A stretch of 10,849 nt of DNA from Acidobacteriaceae bacterium. Lineage in GTDB: Bacteria; Acidobacteriota; Terriglobia; Terriglobales; Acidobacteriaceae. Shown here in pieces: positions 1 through 5,836 of this stretch (the first letter of the stretch is position 1; the number at the start of each line of letters is the position of its first letter). The stretch covers positions 1-10,849 of the forward strand of contig PMWR01000005.1 in assembly GCA_003166055.1 (NCBI GenBank), given 5' to 3'. Both the position numbers and the translations under genes were made by a program. The notes under the pieces were generated by a model, which was not told where the DNA came from, searched no databases, and saw nothing but the letters and a program-made list of their open reading frames with translations.

Positions 1-36
1 TTCAGGAGAAATGCTCTAATCCCAGTCATCACCACC

Positions 37-65
37 AGCCAGCGCTAACCATGCGCTGGCTTTTT
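37..65 (+). terminator. Rho-independent terminator of an upstream unit
   Basis: A perfect 9-bp stem (AGCCAGCGC at 37-45 with GCGCTGGCT at 53-61) closes a 7-nt loop, and the run of T at 61-65 follows directly. The T-run lies only on the plus-strand 3' side, so it ends a plus-strand transcript entering from the left. The gene it serves is outside the window. In-frame stops at 17-19 (17 nt before the stem) or 46-48 (inside the loop) could be its end, but too few codons are visible to identify it. Confidence 0.8.
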
Positions 66-338
66 GGCAAGTGCAGGCCGGCAATATTTTGCGTATCTAC
101 CGAGCCGGCTTCGGCGCTGTACTGACAGCGTGACCGGAGCGATCGGTTCATGTTCCGGTCGAATCATTAGCTGTTCGTCAGTTACTCATCTCAAAACAAA
201 ATCATCAATTATCAAGTGCGCTGAACAAACGAGAGTCGAACCGGGAGTTCAATGGGCAGGCGCAGTAGAGCCCTGACGGCTAAATGCGCCAGAATTGATT
301 CTCAGCCGAGCGGCCCGGGGACCAATATTGGTTGCCGC
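66..338. other. Gene-free stretch between terminator and transposase
   Basis: No reading frame here has a recognisable protein, plausible start or RBS. Overlapping short frames run into the antisense of the transposase and look like shadows. A 7-bp inverted repeat (GACCGGA at 132-138, TCCGGTC at 154-160, 15-nt loop, no T-run) is present but has no clear role. A more AT-rich patch lies around 180-235. The right end, from about 312, belongs to the repeat shared with the right edge of the window. Confidence 0.5.
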
Positions 339-415
339 TCACCTCGCCGGATTGAAAAACAACGCGCCGGACTTCCCATTCGCTCTGATATGGGTGCGCA
401 TCGGAGGAAGCCCGC
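312..415 (-). repeat. Left copy of a diverged repeat at the transposase 3' end
   Basis: Positions 312-360 align with 10606-10653, in the same orientation, at about 38 of 48 bases with one 1-nt gap. Weaker similarity continues to about 415/10708, including a shared GG(A/T)GGAA(A)GCC block. In the transposase frame the two copies still resemble each other (FFNPAR here, FSYPAK there), and similarity continues past the stop at 339-341. The segment therefore covers the last ~25 codons of the transposase and at least 27 bp beyond. It may be the IS end, or an older repeat into which the transposase gene became fused. Confidence 0.6.
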
Positions 416-1433
416 GCGGGAAACCACCGAGCCTCGGTATGGAAACAACTCTGCGGCGTGCATCGGTATTCTCCTCGACCTCGCGACCAGCAGGCGTTCC
501 CTTGGCCAGCGCAAGATGAGTTCGATCATCGTGATAATAATGGACGTACTCGTTCAGCAGTCGTTTCAGATGCCGTTCATTGAGCACAATCACATGGTCG
601 AGCAAATCCCGACGGCAGTTACCGACCCAACGCTCGGCCGCGCCGTTCTGCCACGGGCTGCGGAAACTGCTTCGCTTGGGCTGGATGCCAAAGCTCATTA
701 CGGTATCGATCACTTCATTGTTGAATTGCGTGCCGCGATCAAAGATCAGATAGCCTGGGGCCGAGTCGTACGGGAACGCCTCGCGCAACTGCTGAACAAC
801 CCACGCGCTGGTAGGATGTCTGGTCACATTGCAGTGAACAATGCGCCGCCGGTCATGCGCAATCACGAAGAAGCAATAGAGAACGCCGAAGGAGAGCGTT
901 GGCACCGTAAAGAAGTCCATCGCGGCGATGGCCTCTCGATGGTTACTCAGAAATCCTGACCATCGCTTCGCCGGCTCAGGACTCCTTGGCGCTTTCCTCA
1001 TCCAACGCAAAACGGTTCGCTCAGAAATATCGAAGCCAAGCATTTTCAGTTCACCATGAATGCGTGGCGCACCCCAGGTCGTGTTCTCGGCAACCATGCA
1101 GAAAATGAGACCGCGCAATTCCTTGCCGACGCATTTTCTTCCCACACAGCCTCGATGCCGCGAAAGCCAAGTCCAATACAACTTGAACCCTGCTCGGTGC
1201 CAGCGAACAACGGTTTCCGGTTGGACCAGGACCAGCACCCGCTTCCATTCCGGCCAGAGCCGCCGCACGATCACCCAAAACAGTTTGTCAGGAACGGCAA
1301 ACCTTGGCTGAGGATGCTTCTGTTTCAAAACTGCGAGTTGTTGCCGAAGAGCCAGGTTTTCCAAGAGCAAATCGCGGCGAGAGCGAAAGAATCGAGTTGC
1401 AAGTACGGCCAGAAGTCTCGGCAGGCGCAGCAT
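339..1433 (-). CDS. Integrase-core (DDE) transposase
   Basis: Predicted DNA strand-transfer enzyme of an insertion sequence, 364 residues from the ATG at 1433. The N-terminus is a basic/leucine-rich helix (FFRSRRDLLLENLALRQQ, 15-32), followed by a DNA-binding region containing WGAPRIHGEL (120-129), as in IS3/IS481-type transposases. The retroviral-integrase fold carries a complete catalytic triad: D173 in AMDFFTVP, D232 in IFDRGTQF, and E267 in WQNGAAERW. The frame is open to a GTG at 1520, but family members as I recall them begin at MLR with the basic helix, so I chose 1433; 1457 is an alternative. No strong RBS precedes any of these. The conserved body ends at IPRLGG (333-337); family members I recall then end in a short HHRY-type tail, whereas this one has 27 unrelated residues to the stop. 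The body looks intact, so the enzyme may be active unless the lost tail or IS end matters. Confidence 0.85.
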   Translation of the reverse strand: MLRLPRLLAVLATRFFRSRRDLLLENLALRQQLAVLKQKHPQPRFAVPDKLFWVIVRRLWPEWKRVLVLVQPETVVRWHRAGFKLYWTWLSRHRGCVGRKCVGKELRGLIFCMVAENTTWGAPRIHGELKMLGFDISERTVLRWMRKAPRSPEPAKRWSGFLSNHREAIAAMDFFTVPTLSFGVLYCFFVIAHDRRRIVHCNVTRHPTSAWVVQQLREAFPYDSAPGYLIFDRGTQFNNEVIDTVMSFGIQPKRSSFRSPWQNGAAERWVGNCRRDLLDHVIVLNERHLKRLLNEYVHYYHDDRTHLALAKGTPAGREVEENTDARRRVVSIPRLGGFPRGLPPMRTHIRANGKSGALFFNPAR

Positions 1434-1620
1434 GAGATCAGTTTTACACGCACACATGCCAACGTGATCAGTCAGCTCATCTCTATGATTCGACGGCAGA
1501 TCGGTATTTTGGCGAGTCACACCATCCCTGTGCCATGCTGACTACGATGAGGCCTGGAGCGTAACGACGGCCGTTCTGTCTTCAAAACATGGGCACGGGT
1601 TTCTTCAAAGGTTTGGTGCA

Positions 1621-2214
1621 TTAATAGGTAGTGGGCGGCGGGCCAAGCTGGTAGCCATTGCTGCCGACGCTTACGAAGTTGCATCGGTATTCAGCGTAAC
1701 CGGTCTTCCAGCAGATGCCGGTCCCGTTGGGCATGTCTGTGATGGTACAACTCTTGCCCGGAGCGAATGACTGGGCTCCGCATGCGTACTGCTTTGCGTA
1801 GCCCACGATGGTGAGGACATCGGCCTGGTTGTCAATATCCTTCGTGTTGTTATCCCCGGGGTTGTAAGCGCCGACGTTGTCTGTGGAGAACTTGTGGGAG
1901 CCGGTGATGTGAATCTGAACATTGGTCAGCAGCGTTTCAGTGGCTCCAAACGCGCCCTCCATGGTGCACTGCGCGAGAACTGCCGCTTCTGCGTCCGAGG
2001 GCTTGTGATGGATTGCGGGGCAGGGACGGGGGGCTCGGCCACCATACTGTTGAACCAGCATGTTGGCGTCAGGTTCAGTGGATGGCCTCGGATGCCTGGA
2101 AATGGCTTGGCCTCCACCAATCTGGCAGGCAACTACTCCGCACAAGACTATGACGGTAGCGATCATTGTCATAGCTACTTTTCCAATCGATCGATTCTCG
2201 TCATGTTCAGACAT
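1621..2214 (-). CDS. Small Cys-rich lipoprotein, function unknown
   Basis: A 197-residue exported protein that I do not recognise. The N-terminus is a lipoprotein signal: charged n-region (R8, K12), hydrophobic stretch 14-29, and a lipobox VVA-C with the acylated Cys predicted at C30. The mature part has six more Cys (65, 83, 145, 156, 168, 178), consistent with disulfides in the periplasm or on the surface, a Gly/Asp/Asn-rich middle (around 115-131), and a Pro-rich end (GPPPTTY). The ATG at 2214 keeps the charged n-region; the RBS is weak (AAAGAA about 5 nt upstream). It is divergent from the sigma/kinase operon. An upstream bipartite motif (2258-2291) is shared with the Ig-repeat protein gene, suggesting common control. 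No domain is assigned. Confidence 0.75.
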   Translation of the reverse strand: MSEHDENRSIGKVAMTMIATVIVLCGVVACQIGGGQAISRHPRPSTEPDANMLVQQYGGRAPRPCPAIHHKPSDAEAAVLAQCTMEGAFGATETLLTNVQIHITGSHKFSTDNVGAYNPGDNNTKDIDNQADVLTIVGYAKQYACGAQSFAPGKSCTITDMPNGTGICWKTGYAEYRCNFVSVGSNGYQLGPPPTTY

Positions 2215-2257
2215 TCGGTTCTTTCGTCATGGATGGTCTTTCCCTTCCAAATCCTGT

Positions 2258-2291
2258 CAAGAAGGCGTAAAAGGTCCACAGCGCCCCTCAA
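2258..2291 (-). promoter_or_regulatory. Bipartite promoter/operator motif, copy 1 (lipoprotein)
   Basis: Read on the minus strand: TTGAGGGG, 12 nt, then TTTACGCCTTCTTG, ending 43 nt before the lipoprotein ATG at 2214. The same 22 specified bases with the same 12-nt gap occur at 10386-10419, while the 12-nt gap sequences match at only about two positions. Conserved ends with a free spacer are what a two-contact DNA-binding protein such as a sigma factor or dimeric regulator leaves. TTGAGG resembles a -35 box, but there is no good sigma-70 -10 at the usual distance, which would suit an alternative sigma factor. The role is inferred. Confidence 0.6.
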
Positions 2292-2332
2292 ATATTCTTG
2301 CTGGGCCAATACTCTCTCGTTTGTCCCGCCAC

Positions 2333-2375
2333 TTGCCTGACGGGACGTGCATTCAGGGCCTTATACTTCAGGCAA
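2333..2375 (+). promoter_or_regulatory. Putative sigma-gene promoter with flanking inverted repeat
   Basis: A perfect 8-bp inverted repeat (TTGCCTGA at 2333-2340, TCAGGCAA at 2368-2375) encloses a good -10-like hexamer TATACT (2362-2367). The possible -35 (around 2338-2343) is weak. A second TTCAGG half-site sits at 2352-2357. The arms would bracket the promoter and end 14 nt before the GTG start, as an operator might. As RNA, the left arm could instead compete with an overlapping 6-bp stem (GTCCCG 2323-2328, CGGGAC 2341-2346). The ATG at 2375 opens a four-codon frame (MGPA) whose TAG at 2387-2389 abuts the GTG start. Confidence 0.4.
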
Positions 2376-2389
2376 TGGGACCAGCATAG

Positions 2390-2938
2390 GTGGAGAGCGT
2401 AACGAGGTGGCTCGAACTCTGGCGAGACGGCGATGCCGAAGCCATCGAGCGAGTAACGGCTCTCGTCTATCAGGACTTGCGCCGCCTGGCCGCTTACCAC
2501 CTCAAGCGCGAGTCTGACGCCGACACTCTGCAGGCAACCGCCCTGGTGCACGAAGTGTATCTGCACATGTCTTCGCTACGCTCAATTGACTGGAAGGGCC
2601 GCGCGCATTTCATCTCCGTAGTGACCAAGATGATGCGGCAGATTCTGGTGGACCAGGCGCGGGCGAGGAAGAGTGCAAAACGACACGCGGCCGCAATGGA
2701 GGAGATTCCTCTGATCCAGGAGCACCGTCACCTGGATACATTGGCCGTTGACCAGGCGCTTGATCGAATCTCCAAGCGCTATCCGCGATGCGCACAAATT
2801 GTAGAGCTACGCTTCTTTGGGGATTTGGATTTCAAAGAAATCGCCGGTGTCATGGACCTTTCTCTTGCGACCGTTGAACGCGATTGGCGTTTTGCCCGAG
2901 CCTGGCTGCGCGAGAATATGGAGGGAAACAAAGGATGA
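2390..2938 (+). CDS. ECF-like RNA polymerase sigma factor (Sig-70_X6 type)
   Basis: A 182-residue transcription initiation factor that would direct RNA polymerase to a specific promoter set. Region 2 spans about residues 20-95 and includes the family signature TLQATALVHEVYL (46-58), a W-K-x-R-A-H-F block, and ILVDQARARK, the -10 recognition helix area. Region 4 (about 120-178) contains CAQIVELRFFGDLDFKEIA and a helix-turn-helix ending LATVERDWRFARAWL. The start is a GTG at 2390 with an in-frame TAG immediately before it, so no longer version is possible; the RBS is poor (GGGA about 10 nt upstream). The acidic DxED of ordinary ECF region 2.2 is absent and T50 lies in its place, as in sigma factors regulated by Ser/Thr phosphorylation. 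The stop overlaps the kinase start (ATGA), implying translational coupling. No anti-sigma gene is adjacent; the kinase is the likely regulator. Confidence 0.9.
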   Translation: MESVTRWLELWRDGDAEAIERVTALVYQDLRRLAAYHLKRESDADTLQATALVHEVYLHMSSLRSIDWKGRAHFISVVTKMMRQILVDQARARKSAKRHAAAMEEIPLIQEHRHLDTLAVDQALDRISKRYPRCAQIVELRFFGDLDFKEIAGVMDLSLATVERDWRFARAWLRENMEGNKG

Positions 2939-5694
2939 GCCCCCAGCGCACCGACGAGGGCAGGCTTCGGGAACTCTTCGATCAGGCCTCCGAGCTATCT
3001 CCAGGAGAGCGAGGGCGTTTTCTTGAGTCTTCGTGCGCGGGGGATGGTGCACTGTTGAAGGAACTCCGTGAGTTGCTTACCGCCGATGCTGCCGCAATGA
3101 AGGAAGAATTCTGGCACCACTCCGCCATCTACAACCAGGCGATGGAAGATCACTCCGCCGATTCGGCAGTCGGCGAGAAAGTCGGACAATACCGGCTGGT
3201 AGAGCTGATAGGCAAGGGCGGCATGGGGTCGGTCTATCGCGCCGTGCGGGTCGATGCCGCGTTTGAAAAGAGCGTGGCGGTCAAACTGATCAGCGCCACT
3301 TTTTACTCGCCGGATATTATTGCGCACTTTCGCGCCGAACGGCAAATTCTGGCAAATCTCGAGCATCCGAACATCGCGCGGTTACTTGACGGCGGAGCGC
3401 GGGCCGATGGCCTGCCTTACCTGATCATGGAGTTTGTCGAGGGCACTTCGCCTGGCGATTACTGCCGCCAGCGGAATCTCTCCATCCATCAACGTCTCGA
3501 TCTCTTTCGCCAAATCTGTTCCGCGGTACATTACGCGCATCAGAACATGGTGATTCATCGCGATCTCAAGCCGGCTAATATCCTGGTTACACCGCAGGGC
3601 ATGCCCAAGCTTCTTGATTTCGGCATTGCCAAGGTTCTCAGCCCGGTGGTTCCGCGCGCCGGCGACGCGCTCACGCGGCCGGGCATGCTCAAGATGACTG
3701 TGCGCTACTCAAGCCCGGAGCAGATTCGCGGCGAGTCAGTCACCACGTCATCTGACGTCTACTCCCTCGGCGTCATTTTGTATGAATTATTGACCGGCCA
3801 TTCTCCCTATGGCGATGCGGATCGTCCATTGCACCAGATAATGGCTGCGGTCTGTGATGAAGAGCCTGCAAAGCCCAGCGTCTGGGCGCCAAAGCTGAAG
3901 GGCGACCTGGATAATATCGTCTTGCGGGCGCTGCGCAAGCCGCCATCAGGCCGTTACGCCTCAGTCGATCAGTTCTCTGAAGATATCCTGCGCTATCTGC
4001 AGGGCCGGCCTGTCCAGGCACACGGCGATGCTCCGCTCTATCACGCCGCTAAGTTCGTTCGGCGCAATCGGGCAGTAGTTGTGGTTGCGGGGCTGCTGTT
4101 GTGTTCCTTGATCGGTGGGTTGATTGAGGTCACCTTGGCAAGAGCGCGCGCCGACCGCCGCTTCAACGAGGTTCGTCAGCTTGCTCACTCTGTCCTATTC
4201 GACTACGCGGATGCGATTGATCGGTTGCCGGGCTCCACGCCTGTGCGTGCCCGCCTCGTAAAGGACGCTCTGACTTATCTCGACAATCTTTCCAAAGAGG
4301 CCGATAACCCACAACTGCAGCGCGAGATCGTGGACGCCTATGTGCGAGTGAGCAACGTCCAGGGCAATGAATACGAGAACAACCTGGGGGACACGGCTGG
4401 CGCTATGGTGAGCGCACAAAAGGGGGTAGCGGCTGCCGAGAAACTGTTGCGAGACGATCGCTCGCCGCCTGCCTTGAGTTCCGCCGCCGACGCATTCACA
4501 ACATACGGCGACCTGCTCTACTCCAGCGGAGACCTGCTGGCCGTTGGCCGCGCCTATCAGCGAGCCATCGAACTTCGCCAGGAGATTCAGTCCAAAGCAC
4601 CACAGGATCTGGACAATGTTCTGAAGCTTTCCGATTGCCTCCATCACATGGGAGACCTCGTCGGCGGCACGGGATTTCCAAGTCTGGGCAGAACCACGGA
4701 CGCCCTCGCATACTACCAGCAGGGAAGAGACCAGGTTGCAAAGCTGGCAGCACAAAACCCACAGAACCTTGAGATCGCCAAAGAGAACTACATGAGCCTC
4801 ATTTCGCTCGGCACATCAGAAATCGCGATGGGCAGGCGCGCAGACGCAGGCGATACTTTCAGCAACGCGATCACGGAGATTGAGAGCGTGCTTTCCGCGC
4901 AGCCGGGCGACGTCGACAGCAAGGTGGAGCTGGCAATTGCCGAAGTCCGCTACGGGCGCGTCCTGCTGGAGAGCGGAGAGGGAACTGAGGCGCTCGCTCA
5001 TATTGAGAGATCCGCGGAGCTGTTGCGAGCATTGCGCGATGCCGATCCGGGCAACGCCATCTATCGCGAGCGACAACTGGCAGCGGAAGTTCAATGGGCG
5101 GACGCTTTGCGTGCCGGGAGGCAGCTTGCGGCAGCGCTTCCGCACTATCAGCGGAGCGTCGAGTTGGCCCAATCTCTCAGCCGCGATTCTCCAGCGAGCA
5201 TGCAATACCGTTCCGATTCCGGCAACAGCGAGCGCCAGCTTTCAGAGGGACTGCTGGCCGCCGGCGATTCAGCCGCAGCGAAACATCATGCCGACAGCGC
5301 AAAGCAGATTCTTTGTGACAGTCAGGCGCCACTGACCGATTCCTACTCGCTTTCCAATTGCGGTAAGGCTCTGCTGGCCATTGGCAACGCTGAACTTGCC
5401 CTTCAAAATTTGGATTCCGCACTGGAAATGTTCAAGCAAGCCGAGCAGATTGCAGCCGCCCGATCACAAGCAGACCCGGCCAATGCTGTTTTTCGTTCCG
5501 ATTGGGCTCGTGCCCAGGCAGCTCTCGGCAGTGGACTTGCCAGCAGCGGTGACCTGCAAGGAGCGCGCAACATGTATGAGGGCGCTTTGAGGAGCTGGTC
5601 CATCCTGCGGGAAAACAATTCCATTACTGCGGAAGATACCCATCGCGCAAACAACGCCACGCAGACACTTGCATCGCTGCTATCGCGGCGTTGA
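2935..5694 (+). CDS. Membrane Ser/Thr protein kinase with C-terminal TPR domain
   Basis: A 919-residue kinase of the PknB-like (Hanks) type. Residues 1-80 are the short helical leader usual for this sigma-linked group (LFDQASELSPGERGRFLE). The kinase domain spans about 86-355 and all key residues are present: Gly loop GKGGMGSV (93-100), K117 in VAVK, E135 in the C-helix, HRDLKPAN with D210, K212 and N215, D228 of DFG, SPE (260-262) in place of APE, and DVYSLG (274-279). A single membrane segment lies at about 380-398 after basic RRNR, so the kinase is cytoplasmic and the remaining ~520 residues are probably periplasmic: a helical stretch (405-470) followed by TPR-like repeats to the end, a likely sensor or docking region. 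The start is the ATG at 2935 (GGGAAACAAAGG upstream, ATGA overlap with the sigma gene); an upstream in-frame ATG at 2884 would only add sigma-gene shadow. The partner sigma factor is the obvious candidate substrate. Confidence 0.92.
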   Translation: MSPQRTDEGRLRELFDQASELSPGERGRFLESSCAGDGALLKELRELLTADAAAMKEEFWHHSAIYNQAMEDHSADSAVGEKVGQYRLVELIGKGGMGSVYRAVRVDAAFEKSVAVKLISATFYSPDIIAHFRAERQILANLEHPNIARLLDGGARADGLPYLIMEFVEGTSPGDYCRQRNLSIHQRLDLFRQICSAVHYAHQNMVIHRDLKPANILVTPQGMPKLLDFGIAKVLSPVVPRAGDALTRPGMLKMTVRYSSPEQIRGESVTTSSDVYSLGVILYELLTGHSPYGDADRPLHQIMAAVCDEEPAKPSVWAPKLKGDLDNIVLRALRKPPSGRYASVDQFSEDILRYLQGRPVQAHGDAPLYHAAKFVRRNRAVVVVAGLLLCSLIGGLIEVTLARARADRRFNEVRQLAHSVLFDYADAIDRLPGSTPVRARLVKDALTYLDNLSKEADNPQLQREIVDAYVRVSNVQGNEYENNLGDTAGAMVSAQKGVAAAEKLLRDDRSPPALSSAADAFTTYGDLLYSSGDLLAVGRAYQRAIELRQEIQSKAPQDLDNVLKLSDCLHHMGDLVGGTGFPSLGRTTDALAYYQQGRDQVAKLAAQNPQNLEIAKENYMSLISLGTSEIAMGRRADAGDTFSNAITEIESVLSAQPGDVDSKVELAIAEVRYGRVLLESGEGTEALAHIERSAELLRALRDADPGNAIYRERQLAAEVQWADALRAGRQLAAALPHYQRSVELAQSLSRDSPASMQYRSDSGNSERQLSEGLLAAGDSAAAKHHADSAKQILCDSQAPLTDSYSLSNCGKALLAIGNAELALQNLDSALEMFKQAEQIAAARSQADPANAVFRSDWARAQAALGSGLASSGDLQGARNMYEGALRSWSILRENNSITAEDTHRANNATQTLASLLSRR

Positions 5695-5778
5695 TGCTGG
5701 ACAGAATGGGGCCCGAGGTTCGCTATATCCTTAATATCGGCCAGGTGACAGCGCTGTGACCACCTGCGTCTCAGTCTA

Positions 5779-5805
5779 CAAGGCGGGTTGGTGAGACCCG
5801 CCTTG
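5779..5805. terminator. Strong hairpin between convergent genes
   Basis: A perfect 10-bp stem (CAAGGCGGGT 5779-5788, ACCCGCCTTG 5796-5805) with a 7-nt loop lies between the kinase stop (5694) and the Ig-protein stop (5837). Neither side has an immediate T-run; TTTT occurs only about 15 nt downstream on the plus strand. Position and stem strength suggest a shared bidirectional terminator, but it is not a canonical intrinsic one. Confidence 0.6.
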
Positions 5806-5836
5806 ACTGACCCACACCGTTTTCTAAATACGATGA

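Larger units (their letters stand above)
312..1520 (-). mobile_element. Insertion sequence or IS remnant (ends not resolved)
   Basis: A single integrase-core transposase gene fills this interval, which makes it an IS or a remnant of one. I found no convincing terminal inverted repeats or target duplication, so the boundaries are approximate: the left one is where similarity to the second repeat copy begins, the right one is the furthest upstream in-frame start of the transposase frame. The element lies downstream of, and does not interrupt, the lipoprotein gene ending at 1621. A weak candidate end pair (TGAC-GGC at 274 and TGACTCGCC reading leftward from 1519) has no matching target duplication. 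Confidence 0.4.

Noticed and set aside
1..36. tRNA 3' end or identifiable partial gene at the left edge
   Set aside because: The ACCACC sequence lacks a T-arm, and the few visible codons in any frame are not enough to name a gene.
132..160. Inverted repeat GACCGGA/TCCGGTC as a terminator
   Set aside because: Only 7 bp with a 15-nt loop and no T-run; another terminator already lies upstream.
252..959. Long plus-strand open frame opposite the transposase
   Set aside because: It is antisense to a transposase frame with all catalytic motifs, has no RBS or recognisable domain, and is explained by the GC-rich opposite strand.
274..1519. Possible terminal inverted repeats of the IS (TGAC-GGC at the left, TGACTCGCC at the right)
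   Set aside because: They match only with a gap over about ten bases, and the flanking bases (CCC and CAC) do not form a target duplication, so they do not define ends.
247..5102. 12-nt match AGTTCAATGGGC near 246 and inside the kinase gene near 5088
   Set aside because: Too short; exact 12-mers are expected by chance in a window this size.
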